Of a DNA stretch of 64,000 bases, positions 44,360 through 57,544 are shown one piece after another; position 1 is the stretch's first letter; each line of letters starts with the position of its first letter. Below the pieces are notes generated by a model. That model saw nothing but the letters and a program-made list of their open reading frames with translations, ran no database searches and was not told the DNA's origin. The translations under genes were made by a program, and so were the position numbers. Source of the DNA: Phlebotomus papatasi (lineage: Eukaryota; Arthropoda; Insecta; Diptera; Psychodidae); assembly GCF_024763615.1 (NCBI RefSeq), contig NC_077222.1, forward strand, positions 32,240,001-32,304,000, written 5' to 3'.

Positions 44360-46420
44360 ATAATCTTGGGTTGTAGTTAATCTTTTGTATTCTCAATACA
44401 GAAAGAAAGTAAAATTAATAATGGATGGATGATTTTCGGACTTGGATAAAATTCAAAGTTGAAATAATTCTACCAGTATAGCCCAGATGTCTCTATTGTG
44501 GTTTCAATACCATGCTTAAGAAAAGAATAAAGCCAAAGCTTCCAACTGCGACTTTTGTGTGGAATGCGTGGTGAGAATATAGAAAAATATCTTTATAAAT
44601 TTTCCATGTTTTTCTCATACACACCATTTCTTAGGGTGTAAAAATATTACGATTCCCTTTACATGTGAAATTGTTTATAGTGACGAAGCTCAAGCTCCTT
44701 TTTGTGTCGTCTCACACAAAAATTCATATAATATTCTTGGTATGAAATGTGAACTTTTGTAACTATGGCATAACAAAAATAACATCACAACATATAGTCG
44801 AAAAAAAGGGGCATTGCTGAGAAAAGAAAAAAAAAGAGCAAAGGAATGTGTAAAAGCTTTTCAGTGTTGAGCTTTTTTTCGCTTCCTCTGGGAGCCCTGA
44901 AGAGCAAGAAAAAAGTCAGAAATAAGGGCGAAAAATACTCCACAAACAAACACATGAGTCATAAAACATCTAAGATTTATTTCTCTTCCATCACAATAAC
45001 TATCAACAAGATATTTTTCTATCTAAGAGAAAAAAGACGTTTTAATATTATACATATTAGTGAGTTTTGCAATGATGGCAAACAGTTTTTTACTATCAAT
45101 GTAAAATATAGAAAAAAAATATAAAATATCGCTACATCAAAATTGATATATAAGTTAGGTTAATTTATTTTTTTTTGTAGCAGCAGAATATTGAATCTTC
45201 ATAAAGTCCCCTAAATTAAGTTACTGCCTCCATCCAACAAATCCCTGTTAATTAATTAAATTATTGATTATTTTAACGGATGCCTTTTAATAACCCATAA
45301 TTTATTGATGTGACGCATAAAAATAATTTCGTGATTAAATAACAATTTTTCCAGTTACAGTACTTGAAATTCATAGTACTTAGAACCGAGATAACTAAAT
45401 CATTTTTCCTAAAAACCCCTTAAATTGAATTTTCTTTAAAAAATAGAAAATGGTAGATGCAACAACAAAACATTTTAAAGACCGATGTTATTTTTTCAGT
45501 AATGCAATTTTAAGAACAGTATGGCTAAAACAGAGCAATATCAGGTCATTTTAGTGACGTAACACTAACGTTTTCATGACCTAATTCATACGCTACTATA
45601 GGAAAATTTAGTTACATGGAAACTATCATTTCATTGGACTTCATTTATAAACTGAATGTCTAATAAAAGTATAACAGCCTTCGTAAACTAAAATTAGCTT
45701 ACCATCACAAACCTCTCAAATAAAAGTTATTTTAGGACTTAATTGAGAAAATTGGTGACTTGATATTCATGCTATATCCAAATTATAGTGTTGAGGTTTT
45801 CAATCAAATAACCACGGCCATTGGTTTTTCTGGGAATTCGATAGACAAAGCATAAGGAATAAGGAACAATTTAGAAAATGTCACGTAGGAAATAGTAAAG
45901 AAATAATTTGAAAATGGAATTAGTTCAGTAGGAATGAAAGAAAAGGTTTGTAAATAAAAAGATATTCAATAAAATAAATTGTCAGTAGTAGAAAATGCGG
46001 TATTTAAGAAATATATTGTTAGGGCCTTCAGGGTGAGCTAACCAAGAAAAATCAACGAAAGTAAAATCTGCTTAAGTATATTGAATGTAAATGTTTTAAT
46101 GTTAACATAATACAAATGTCTACAAAATCCAAGGAGTAAATAAATCGGAAACGAGTGAGCCGTGTGTGACAGATCGGCTAATAGGCGCCGAATAGTCTCT
46201 CTGATCTGCGGATCGGCATTCAAATTGAATTGTTATTGGCAGGTTTATCGCCTGGTAAAGTCAGTTTTGAACTGAACCTAGGAAATATCATTTGAAAATT
46301 TTCTCAGAAGTTTGTGAGCTGATCGAATTTTTGAATATCAATTAGAATAATACAAGAAAAAAGGGGAAGGAGCGGGGATCAGGGAAAGTGAAATAGCCTA
46401 AAGCAATGATGTCTTCGAAC
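44360..46420. other. unique AT-rich DNA, no gene
   Basis: No TIRs or exon-like frames were seen. The 92-codon frame at 44846-45124 is Lys/Ile/Asn-rich and AT-driven. At 45240-45330 a TAAT-rich patch (GTTAATTAATTAAATTATTG) could bind homeodomain proteins, but nothing more supports it. Confidence 0.35.
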
Positions 46421-46427
46421 TCGGAGG

Positions 46428-46690
46428 AAGCCAAAATCCCGAAAGGTCCAAAATCCCGAAAGCGAAAATCCTTAAAAAGCCAAAATCCCGAATGTTTAAA
46501 ATCCCGAAAGGGATGAAATTATTTGGACATTTGGCTACAGAAAATTTGTCTTTGCTTCCAGTATACGCGGGTGCAATCGTGGGAATAGCTACACTTTTAA
46601 AACGTCAAGGATTTTGGCCTATTCGGGATTTTGGCTTTCGGGATTTCGGCGTTCGGAATTTTGGCTTTCGGGATTTTGACCGGGACCCAT
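46428..46690. mobile_element. short foldback element with subrepeat arms (ATCCCGAAAG family)
   Basis: Left units (GCCAAAATCCCGAAAGG, AAAATCCCGAAAG) and right units (TTCGGGATTTTGGCTTTC) flank the shared core GTCTTTGCTTCCAGTATACG and GTGCAATCGTGGGAATAGCT. It is a compact sister of 11755 and 41740. Confidence 0.8.
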
Positions 46691-47268
46691 AAAGAAAAGA
46701 ATATAGGTTTAAGAATATATTCTTGTGCAATTCCTTTCATTATTGGAGGTAAAGACGCTGTAGTCATGTCACTCAATCTGACAGATTGCGATCTGCCAAA
46801 AAGGTAAGATCGTATCAATTTAAGACTAGGATGATATTAGATTAAATAACCAAATCTTATCGATTACTAACTTGTCGTGATGTTTGAGAATATTTGCAAT
46901 AAAATAATGTCTTTTGACTGTGCATAACGCACCTGGCCTTGATCCTAAGGACTCTAAATGAACTTTAAGATTTTTCGAGATGTCTCGTTTGTTTTCAAAA
47001 TCACCAAATTCGGTCAAATGGAGTTAAAGGTTTGACTTCTTGAATTTTGGAAGCTTTGACCTGATTAATTTAACCCAGAGGGAATGTCGTTCTTTTTTGC
47101 AGTAAGTGAAACTCAAATACAGTGTTGAAAAGTTGTCAAAGAAATTGATTAAAGTTTTGAGTTATTACTTTTGGATTTTGAAAAAAGAATTAAAGCTACA
47201 TTTCGATTCTTTAAAATTTTATTTTATTTAGAGACAGTGACAGATCTATCAATGATTTTAAGATAATA

Positions 47269-47598
47269 CAGTGCCCGCTTTGTAATCCGGATGATTGGGA
47301 GACAATATGACAAATGTCCGCTTCGCAATCCGGATGGATTTTTTGAATTTGTTCAACGTTTCGAAAATATAATATAAGATTTTTTGTAGAATGAGTAGAT
47401 AAAAGTTTTAAAGAAGATTAAAAAGACATAATTAGTGAACTCTATGCTATTATACTTCATTTATTACACAAAAACTTCACAAGATAATTTATTTTCATTG
47501 GTGAACAGACATGCATACAAAACCTCAAAATTATTTTATATGTAACCGTCGAGAACTCATCCGGATTATGCCGATCCGGATTAGAGAGCGGGCACTTT
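47269..47598. mobile_element. TIR element, CAGTGCCCGCTTTGTAATCC ends
   Basis: CAGTGCCCGCTTTGTAATCC and CGGATG on the left are matched by ATCCGGATTAGAGAGCGGGC on the right, with TA at the left border. It is about 330 bp with no ORF. The end type suggests a pogo/Tigger-like element. Confidence 0.75.
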
Positions 47599-48189
47599 GA
47601 CTCGTTTCGGACATCAAAATATCCAGGAGGTCAATTTCAAATTAAATTTTCAAAAGTTTGCGTTTTTAATAAGAAATTAATAGTAAGAACGATTTTTCCG
47701 ATATAAAAGATCTTTAGTGTATAAGTTTCCAAAACATTAGCATGCTTCTGAGAGAATCACAAAAAGTGCATCGAACAGTGGAATACAACGGTCTTATAAA
47801 AATATGTTAAGACCGAAAAAACGGCTTTTTAGGAAGAAACGTTTGAAAAAGGTGCTGGAATGGATACTTGGAAAAATTATTTTAGATTTGGATAATCATT
47901 TATTTAACAATATACACGAACCATTTTATTTTATAATTCTAAATAGGCCAAAAAATCGTTTTCTTCTTGAATACTCAGAATGCCAAAAGAGACGAAAGAG
48001 CTAAGGAGTTTCATATGAAGGCTATGTTAACAATTTGAACCCTCGTTATCTTAGAAAATACAGAATTTTCAAAATATTCGGCTTCTATTATTTTGCAAAA
48101 GACTCCTCTATTATTCGTTCAAAATTTCGATTATAAAATATCATAAGAATAAATTCTTAAGACTACTTACTTATTACATTTTCTTTATA

Positions 48190-49250
48190 ACTTTTATAAT
48201 TGTTTTTCATTTTCTCCATAAGAATGAAAATGCGTCCTTAGGCCAAAGATGGATGTGACAGAAAAGCATCTGAAGAATTGTCTTTTATAACGAAGAAAGG
48301 TTCTTTCAAGTTTCATTGGTCTTTTACTCTCTTTCTCTCTCAACCACCCCCTTTTGCTCACTTTGTTGTCTTTTAGCACTTTGGGCAATTCTGCCACCAA
48401 CAGTTGAATGTAAAGTACAATTCTGCGAGGGGAGAGAAACTGTGTAAAATCCAGCATTTGATGAATTTGGGGGATGAGTGTGAAGAATATTTCCCACAAT
48501 TCCCGCAAATTCAACACTTTTGCGTGATATTTGCTTATAGAAATGTGTCTTTGGGTTTGGCTGAGCCTTACTTATAAATAGGCATTTTCCCTTTAATTTA
48601 CAATTCAGGGCGTCGCGATGTCGAGTCAACCAAAATGTCGGGAGTAAAAAGCCTCCGAGTGTCGCGGAAAATTCATTGACACGGTGAAAAGTGGGTGTTG
48701 TTGGCACATGGAAAACAAGTGGAGGCATTCATGTGATGAAGGAGACTTCCTGATGACTTTTACTCCAGTCCCATCACAGCCTCTTTCTCGCCTGGAACAT
48801 CATTCATCCACTTTCCCCATGCCACCCTAGAAAAATACTTTCCCATCGACAGAATAGCAAAAGATGAAAACCGAAAAGTGTCTCTCAAAAGAGTGAGAAA
48901 AAAATTGTGTGCGATTTTCTACACTACCCCTCAGCCTCATGGGAAGGTTAAAAAATGTGAAAACTTGAGGAGTAACAAATGGCTTCACATCCATTTCGTT
49001 GTGGTTATTGAAAAGTGAACTCTATGAAAAGTGTATGACACTCTAGGGGGCAGAAAAAGGGGGCCACGCTTTTTTTTTGAGAGCTTGGCGAGAATGAAAA
49101 AAATGCCCTGTAACCCATTATTTTTTAAAAGTGAGTTGACACTTATGGTGAAACATATATCAAATTCACTTCATTTGAAACTTTTTAACTCATTTTTCTC
49201 TGTCAGTTCATCTCGCAGTTTTCTTTGAACTGGAAAAGCTTAAGATGAAA
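48190..49250. other. unique GC-richer island, no supported gene
   Basis: It contains the longest non-repetitive minus-strand frames in the window (107 and 134 codons at 48194-48728). They overlap each other in different frames, have no conserved motif and no paired splice sites. It is best read as old intronic or regulatory DNA. Confidence 0.4.
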
Positions 49251-49457
49251 AGACGCTTTGTAATTTGTATTCTTAATTGGTATTCCTAATGTTTTAAATG
49301 CTAATTTTCTTGTAGAAAATTAACTAAATCAAAGAGGATAATTGGTGTCACAGTACTATCTAGATCTACGGTCATTTCAGTATAAAACGAGTGGTATAAA
49401 ACGTCCTAGCTTTGCAAAAAGCTTGAACCCGTAACTTAGATTGTTTTTCATTATATA

Positions 49458-50278
49458 GGGTAAATGTCCTAATTCAAAACCATTTCCAGGCACTTTAATT
49501 TTGACAGAAGATTCAACACATTAAGTTCATATATTTTTTTTCTGAAGAGAATTACATAAATTTTCTCCTTTACTCTTCTAGAATGTTACTGTTTAGTGAA
49601 AATTCTTTAGATATAATTTGAAAACTTCTTAAATACAAGAAAAATACGCGAGCGTAAAATGCTTCTATTGGAAACATATTAATCCAAATGGAGACCAGGG
49701 AAAGTTTCTAATTGGAGACAAACAGTGTAAGTGAAACCGCGACGAAAGGCTTCCAAAACCTTGTTGAGTTGCTAAGTACAATAAGAAAATCTCTCCAAAA
49801 AAAATCAAATTTCCGGGGTTTCCTATTGATGCATTTGCAGACACTTCAGAAAAAACCCTTTCTGTTCACGAAATAGGTAATTATTTCATTTGAAAACTTC
49901 ACGTACCGTTAACAATAAAGATTAGCACTTAATTTAACTAAAATTAGCCAGAAATATGACATAAATGTTAAACAAAACGAATAAAAAACAGTCACCTTAT
50001 TGTTTTTTTCATTGGAAAACATGGTCGATTTAAGAAAAATTCAATGGTGAAAAGGTACACTTTTAATTTTTCAGAGAAATTTACAAATTAAAATTTGTGA
50101 ATATAAATGAATATTCGCTTTATTTGGAGCAAAATTAACTAAATAATGAAACTGTGGTATAGAACATATATAAATATGGTAATTTAGTACTGTATTTATC
50201 ATGAAAACAGTGACGTTTCCATTTGGAGTAGTGAAAAATTTCCATTTGGAGCAGGTTTTGAATTAGCTTAATTTACCC
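49458..50278. mobile_element. TIR element, GGGTAAATGTCCTAATTCAA ends, TA target duplication
   Basis: GGGTAAATGTCCTAATTCAA on the left is matched by TTGAATTAGCTTAATTTACC on the right, with TA flanks (tata at the left). CATTTGGAG and its variants recur at 49690, 50220 and 50245. It is 821 bp and non-coding. Confidence 0.75.
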
Positions 50279-50289
50279 TATAGACAAAT

Positions 50290-51260
50290 AGTTGCGTCAC
50301 CCATCGGGCGCGTCTTAGTTAACAGATAGGGAATGGGTGTAGTAGGGCGAACTCTGCTGATTTCTGACGGAGCCTGGCATCGATGTATAAGACGACGACG
50401 GACCTAAAAACAGTGCTTAAAAGAAGGGACGATAAATCAATTTCATTTTGTTCAATTTAAAATTCCTGTAGGCTAAAATAAGGTAATTTTAAATAATTTC
50501 TAGTTGGAATTTTTAGATTTTCTCACTGTTTGAGATAAAAGAGAAAAAGAAGACCACGAAGAAATAGAAGCCTTACGTTCAAGTGTACTTCTTTGTGACC
50601 TTTTTCGCCCATCTTGAACAGCAAGGAAATCTTAATATTTTAATTCAGAAATGATTCGAAATTACCCCATTTAACCTTAATCATATTTAATCGCATTTCA
50701 AATATATATTGGAAGATAAATCTTATGAAATGTCTTATTTTTTTAATGATTTCAAAACCAAAAAAATTTCTGATAACCTAAGTAAAATCGGATTAGGTCG
50801 GACTTGAAGAATATGTAAGAGAGGACAATATTTTCTAAGTTATGACATTCGAAAAAAAACCTGTTTTATATTTTCAAACAGTCGAAGCCCATAAGAAAGC
50901 AGTTGGGCTTAGAATAGAGCGTGCGGCTTATCCAACACATGTCAACCCAGCCGATGGACGTGACCCACCAATCCTAATCGCTCATTCCCATAACATGCCT
51001 CGCCTAGGCCCTATTAACTTTATGGGTGCTAAAAATCACAAAATTCTCTTGACTTTCTAAAAATTCCAAGCTAAAGTCTTACGCTCATTTAGCATTTTAG
51101 AAGGAATTCTAGTAAAGCTTTTACATTTATGTCTTGATTTGCACAAATTTAATATATTAGGTATATTTTAAAATAATCTAGAATTTTCGCTCACTTTTAA
51201 GGTTAGTAGTAATATTTTTATAAGGCGATAAAATTTCTACTGGGAACTTACAAAATGCTC
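50290..51260. other. unique DNA, no supported gene
   Basis: A GC-richer patch at 50290-50410 (CATCGGGCGCGTCTTAG) and a 72-codon frame at 50842-51060 lack motifs or splice context. Confidence 0.35.
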
Positions 51261-51271
51261 GTGAATCGTAT

Positions 51272-51432
51272 TACCTACAAACAAGTTCGTAAAAGTTTGT
51301 GCTTTTTCACAAACATTATTCGTAAAATCATTATTTGACGAGAATTGACGTGTTCGTAAATGTTTGCAAACACACAAAAAACAAACAAAGTTTGTGAAAA
51401 AGTACAGACTTTTGTGAACTTGTTTGTGGGCT
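51272..51432. mobile_element. hairpin MITE, AACAAGTTCGTAAAAGTTTG ends
   Basis: ACAAACAAGTTCGTAAAAGT and GCTTTTTCACAAAC on the left are inverted as GTTTGTGAAAAAG and ACTTTTGTGAACTTGTTTGT on the right. Similar TTGTTCG / ACAAACATTT words occur in degraded form at 3620-3800 and 19500-19760. Confidence 0.7.
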
Positions 51433-52174
51433 ATATGATTTATAAATTATTTCATAAGTCTCCAGTAGAATATGACAAACATTTATGAATAATTTTACAA
51501 AATATTTTTTTCAGTATAGAATTTATGTGTATCTCTTCACCTTTAATAAAAGGAAACATTAGACAATATCTATTAGATTTTAATATATTAAATTTATTTA
51601 GTACAGGCAACAACATTAAAAAAAATAAAATAAAAATGTTGTACATAAGCCTTCCCAGGTAATGGAACATCACCCTTCTGAGAGTTCTCAATTTCAATTA
51701 TGATCTCAAGTTACGCCAACATTACCCCCAATGGCAGTGAATCTTCAACGACATTTTGTGAAAAAGCTTATACTGGAGCTTTATGTCGACGTTGCTTCTG
51801 TCAAGGTATAAGTATATAATATACATACAATTAGGTAATGGTGAAGATGGTAAGAGTGCGAAAGATGTTCTTTCAATTGCGCTCATATTAGGGGCGTCAA
51901 AATAATTCATCTATGGAAGCATGCTTCAAGAGACGTACGATAGAATTTCTCCCTGGTGTTCCTGTCATGTACAGTAGCAATTGACGTACGTGTGAATTAA
52001 AAGAGACATGTGATATAAGTATCTTGTTTTTTTTTTTAATTTAGCACCTCGCTGTAGTTAGTACTTTTTAATGCTATCTACCCGGATCTATGGTACAGAA
52101 GTAACTCTTGTAGAGTAGAATAATGAAGGATAAATTGACAAGTATTGTACGGATGTTGCAAGAATGTATACATT

Positions 52175-52372
52175 GAGGCCATTTACACCGCTGCATTGGA
52201 TTGAGATTGAATTGTCCCAAAATCGGGTTTTGGGGCAATTAAACTCAATCTGAGACGGCAATATAAACGGTTTCATTTAGACCATTTACACCCCCGCATT
52301 AGATTGAGATGAATTATCACACAATAGGACAGATTATTCTCAATCTAATGAAGCGGTATAAATAGGCTCATT
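52175..52372. mobile_element. two adjacent palindromic MITEs, GGCCATTTACACCGC family
   Basis: Copy one (52175-52275) and copy two (52278-52372) each have CATTTACACC-C-GCATT-GATTG on the left and its inverse (CAATCTGAGACGGC; CAATCTAATGAAGCGG) on the right. Both are about 100 bp. A related pair lies at 30-320. Confidence 0.7.
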
Positions 52373-52430
52373 GATATTTAAGTTAACTACAAGTACCGAA
52401 GTTATGCACTCTTCCAAGTAAACTCATGGT

Positions 52431-53203
52431 TGATACTTTACACCCCGTCAAATCATTGCTCTACCTGCCGATTTTACTCGGAGCTTTTTTGAATTGTAAC
52501 GATATATTCTAGTACATTCAGAGAAAATCTGTAGATTTTCTGCGGAATTTCTGTCAGAAAAACTGTAGATTCTCGGCAGAACTTCTAAATAGGAAATATG
52601 TATAGTCCCCACTGTCTCAACAAAAGTATTGTTGATTTATCAAAAAACTGTAAAAACTACAAAGAAAATGGTATGCTCTGCTTAACAAGCATCACCGATT
52701 AAACATTTTAGATAAATAAAAAAAATGCGAGCAAAAATACTAATTTCTTAAAAATCGCCCATGGAATGATGCAAAAACACGAAATTTAGGTCGAGACTAT
52801 GCTTAAAGTTTTCACTTCACTATTCTCTACTTATAACACGGCGTCACAGAATTCGTTATTTTACATAAACACTGTAATATCACCAAGAATCACTCTATTG
52901 AATTTTGCAAAATTCAATGAAAAATATTCCATCTTTTCAGACACAAGCTGTCTGGAAAGTCTGGAATGTAGAAAAAAAATCTACAGAAAATCGGCAAAAT
53001 ATCTACAGAAATTCTTCAGAGTATGCACCAGGATTCGTCAGAAAATTTGCAGTAAATTCTGGCGAATTTTGTCCCAAGCCCAAATAAAATTCGTAGGAAT
53101 ATCTACAGATTTCTCGGCAGATTTTCGGCAGAGGTGTATATATTTTCTGCACAAATCTTAAAGATATCTGACGAAATTATTTGACGGGACGTTTATGTAA
53201 GTA
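52431..53203. mobile_element. TIR element with CCCGTCAAAT ends and CTACAGA-rich arms
   Basis: GATACTTTACACCCCGTCAA on the left corresponds to TTTGACGGGACG and TAAGTATT on the right. Inner arms repeat TCTGTAGATTTTCTGCGG / CTACAGATTTCTCGGCAG motifs. The 120-codon frame at 52799-53161 runs through these repeats and looks incidental. Confidence 0.5.
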
Positions 53204-53599
53204 TTGCTCTCTCTTTTCTACACTCCTTTCTCTTATATACCAATGACAGCTGTCAACCACTTGAATAATTAAAAAAATCCGCTTTAACAAATTGGATTTT
53301 TTCGATCATTTACATTGCCAATCATCAGAATAATAGAGACTTGAATGTATTTCGATGAAAAGTACAACTAAAAGTTTCAGAATTAAAAATTGAAAACAGT
53401 TAACAGTGCCAAGTAGTGAATATTTTCTTCTCATATTGGCGCTAATGGCTCAAAAACGATTACCTACAAAGTACATGAAAAAGAATATTCATATACTTCA
53501 ACTATCAACTGGGTTAACAATTGTCGAATATGTCCTACCCTCTTCGAAATAATCTTATGAAATAATTTAAATCAAATGTATATTTACTTACTCTTAATT

Positions 53600-54640
53600 C
53601 ATTGATTTTCTTTCATTTCAAATTGACGTAAACAAAATGAATTACCTGCCTACGATTACATTTAATTGAGACAACATTATGGTGTGTGTGATGAAGAAGT
53701 TTATTAAAAACGACACCCACACACTCACGTGAGAATTTGTTCTATGCTTTTTGTGTCAGTGTCTTTTATTATTAGTTATATAAGACATAAAATATATCCT
53801 GAATGCGTCTCGTAAGGAGAGTGTGAATGTTCCATTGAGTCTTATGATGATGTTGGGTGTTGTATTGCGTGCTTCATCCATCTCTTCATCCTGCCTTGCA
53901 CACGCAGCATATATTTCCCAGAGAAGGAAGGAGGGGGCAACATAGAGCTTTCCGACGACAAAGCAAATGGGGCGGAAGGAAAAACAGGGGGGCCTAGGGG
54001 GGTTGGAATAGGAACAGCTTGTAACTGAATATCGTGCACCATCCATATGAATAAACATATAACAAGAATATTGTTAACTTTGAGTACACAACGATGTAAA
54101 TGTGCCTATGCTGGGGTATCTTGTATCTTTTCTCTTTCTCACCCACCCACAGCAATTTTACTAGCCCCATCACCATTGTCGTCTCAACTTCACATTATCA
54201 CACACATTCACCACCCAAAAATGTCCACCCACACTTCTCTAACCACCTGCCCATCCTTGGGAATGCCTCCTTCCCCCCAAAAACACACACTTTAATGTTC
54301 TCCTGATTTCATGTTGTCGTTTTCCCATCCCGTGGACTCTAACCGCCTCTTTCCAGCTCCCCGCGGACGCACACATTCAATGTCACACCCATCCTATGTC
54401 ACATCCCGTGACTCCAACTTTCGTGGGTGGATTGAGGTGGTTGGGGACTAATGTTCCTTTAACACCAAAATTGTTTCACTTCCATGGTTATCGCTCCTGG
54501 CAAGCACTCAGAGCTCCAAGAGAAATTCCTGGAATATAAGGAGGATGTGACGTGAGAGGTGAACTCAGCACCTTCACTCTACACACAATGCTCTCAATTT
54601 TCAAAGACGCATAGACCAAATCCAACATGTTTGATACTAG
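53600..54640. other. unique GC-richer island, no supported gene
   Basis: It contains CA/CCA-rich stretches (54175-54300) and purine-rich stretches (53930-54005). Frames overlap on both strands without motifs. No TIR structure was seen. It is a candidate conserved noncoding block. Confidence 0.4.
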
Positions 54641-54908
54641 ACCTAAGGGATATTTTAGTTAATCCTCGATGACAAGTATTGCCAATCTTAAGATTTAGTT
54701 TCACTGGAATCTACTGACACAGTAACAAAAGGTTCTTAATCCAACTTACAGAGTTAATCTCTAATGTCATCACCCAAAAATCAATAAGTATTCTAATCGA
54801 ACTTTAGAATATTTTACGAAATTTATTTTACTTTGTAAATGTTTTTTGTACAAATTTCAATCGGGATTCATATACAGGAATAAGGAGTGATATTAGGCAA
54901 AAGGGGCG

Positions 54909-55095
54909 ATAACTTATTTTCGAATGGGAAAAATTGAAATAATAGATACACTTTTTGTAGCTAATAATAAATATATATCAACAGTCACATTATTTTAAGA
55001 ATGGTAAATGGGTACAATCAATGACCCAATAATATGTCAAAAAGAAGCCATTATTCACTAAATCTAACAGTTACAGATTTATTGATAATATCGAT
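54909..55095. repeat. dispersed repeat, related copy at 597-775
   Basis: TATCAACAGTCACATTATTT, TTAAGAATG and ACAGATTTATTGATAATATC follow the same order as at 597-775. A further TIR-like sequence, TAAGGTGGGGTAACTGGATC, begins at 55103. Confidence 0.5.
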
Positions 55096-55547
55096 GTTAT
55101 ATAGTAAGGTGGGGTAACTGGATCGTTTTCCGAAGAGTGCTACTTTAACACTTGTTTTTAGACTGATGAAATTCTTTTTTACTTCTTCTAAATCCATAGA
55201 ATTATTCATTGTTTCATTCAGAAACATAATATAAAAAAATCATCAAAAATATTAAAGACAATTTATAAAATAATGATAATACTGAAATAAGTCAGCATGC
55301 ACTAACTGGGTCGCCTTTTCGCTAATTAACTTTTAATTAAACCTTTGAATTTAAAATAGTTTTTTTTCACAAGGAAAAAAAAAACAATAAATGTTTTCAA
55401 TCAACCAGCTGTCATTAGCGAAAATATCACTGCTAGAAATTTTTTAGTGAAGATACCAGCTGGAACAAGATTGAAATGAGTCGATTACACTCACTTATCT
55501 AATGGATAAAAATATTATTTTTACTTTTTCTCAAACTTGAATAGTTA

Positions 55548-56782
55548 GGGGAAAGGCTCATAATTTTGTCCAGTTTCTTATTTTGGACACTTTGAGGATA
55601 AAATTGGACAATAAAAATAAATTGATTAAAATTATGGATTTTTATTCCAATATTTGATGAATAATGAATTCTATCTAAGTATTTGTTCTTTTTGGAAGAT
55701 TTTAACACTAAATAGGGGAAGTGCTTATAATTTTGGACAGTCTGCATATAAGCATCGATATCCTAAGTTTGAAGTGCCATATTTTCAATACTAATTGACT
55801 TTTCTTGTTACTCTCTTTTCAGAAGGATTGTTTAGAAACTTGGCAAGCTATTTATCATCTCATTTTTACTAAAATTAGTTTTAATACGTTTAAAAATGAA
55901 TTGATATGTAGAGGTGACTTTGGCTCTTATTTTGGACAACTTGGTTATTAATTTTTACAACTTGTCTGTAAATTTGGACAGATAATCCGCCTCAATAGGA
56001 TGCCCATTGTTCTTCATTTTATGAACCAATCTTATCAAGTCCTCTTCCTGGTCATGTAAGGGAAACGTGGAATGTCACAAGAAGCCCAGAAACTTTCCAT
56101 ATCATTCATTAAAGTGAGTTGACTTCGGTACTCCAAGTACGTGCGGATTCGCTCATTCCCTGCCCTTTCCGGGAGCCTTTCAAGGCATTTCTCACTGCAT
56201 CTCTTTCGTAGAGATGATGCTCCTTCATTTCTCCAGGCATTTGTCCAACCTAGTCATCACAAAAGCTAAAACTTCACGAAATTTCGTGAGAAAAACACCT
56301 GTCCAAAATAAGAATCATCACCTCACTGGTGAATGTCTTAAAAAATTTCCCATTTTTCACACGAAAAATATAATTCACAAGGCAAATCTCACTTCAGGTC
56401 AAATGTACAAATCATCAGTAACGTGAATCAACACAATATTCAATGAATATTCAATAATATCACTCAAAAACAGCGAACAAACTTTGTTAGTACTTCACCA
56501 AAACTAAATAAGACTGAAGTAAGCCACGAAGTTCTGTCATATTTCTCGTAAGCAATTGCTCACACTGAATTTTCAACAAAGCAATTTCAACTCAAATCAT
56601 ATTCAAATTTTAACGTATTTAGTGTTAAAATATTCCAAAAAGAACAAATATTTAGATAGAATTCATTATTCATCAAATATTGGAATAAAAATCCATCATT
56701 TTAATCAATTTATTTTTAGTGTCCAATGTTATCCTCAAAGTGTCCAAAATAAGAAACTGGACAAAATTAGAAGCATTTTCCC
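55548..56782. mobile_element. TIR element with 166-bp inverted ends (GGGGAAAGGCTCATAATTTT)
   Basis: The left end at 55548-55713 (GGGGAAAGGCTCATAATTTT, TTATTTTGGACACTTTGAGG, down to TTTAACACTAAATA) is repeated inverted at 56619-56782, ending CATTTTCCC-TA. TA lies at both borders. Inside, a second start of similar type (GGGGAAGTGCTTATAATTTT) lies at 55715. The interior forms one arm of a larger palindrome that continues to 57533. Confidence 0.7.
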
Positions 56783-57533
56783 TACGTTAAATTTTGGATA
56801 TGATTTGAGTTTTGCTTTGTTGAAAATTCAGTGTGAGCAATTGCTTACGAGAAATATGACAGAACTTCGTGGCTTACTTCAGTCTTATTTAGCTGTGGTG
56901 AAGTACTAGCAATGTTTCTTCGCTTTTTTGAGTGATATTATTGAATTTTCATTGAACATTGTGTTGATTTACGTTAATGGTGATTTGTACATTTGACCTG
57001 AAGTGAGGTTTTCCTTGTGAATTACGTTTTTCGTGTGAAAAATGGAAAATTTTTTAAGACATTTACCAGTGAGGTGATACTCCTTATTTTGGACAGGTGT
57101 TTTTCTCTCAAAATTTCGTGAAGTTTTATCTTTTGTGATGACTAGGTTGGACAAATGCCTGGAGAAACAAAGGAGCATCATCTCTACGAAAGAGATGTAG
57201 CGAGAAATGCCTTGAAAGGCTCCGGTAAAGGATAAGTAATGCGCTAATTCGCACGTACTTGGAGTACCGAAGTCAACTCACTTTAATGAATGATATGGAA
57301 AGTTTCCGGGCTTCTTGTCACATTCTATGGTTCCCTTACATGAACAGAAAGAGGACTTGATAAGATTGGTTCATGAAATGAAGAACAATGGGCATCCTGT
57401 TCAGGCGGATTAGCTGTCCAAATTTATAGCCATGTTGTCCAAATTAATAACCAAGTTGTCCAAAATAAGAGTCAAATTCACCTCTACATATCAATTCATT
57501 TTTAAACGCATTAAAACTAATTTTAGTAGACAT
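55865..57533. repeat. long palindrome, arms about 750 bp
   Basis: Arm 55865-56618 is repeated inverted at 56787-57533. Shared blocks include TTAAACGCATTAAAACTAAT-type sequence at the outer ends, GGATGCCCATTGTTCTTCAT, CTCCAGGCATTTGTCCAACC and GAAGTAAGCCACGAAGTTCT. The loop is the 164-bp TIR of the element at 55548. Short frames of 70 codons on the two arms are mirror copies, not independent genes. Confidence 0.8.
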
Positions 57534-57544
57534 GGAATTAGTAG

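Noticed and set aside
48324..48728. 134-codon minus-strand frame
   Set aside because: It overlaps another long frame, has no domain, no splice pairing, and unremarkable codon use; chance in a GC-richer island.
52799..53161. 120-codon plus-strand frame
   Set aside because: It runs through CTACAGA-rich inverted arms of a TIR element.
53640..53680. possible short minus-strand first exon (ATG...GCAG/GTAATT)
   Set aside because: Only 11 codons, its phase does not fit the exon at 20457, and there is no signal-peptide character.
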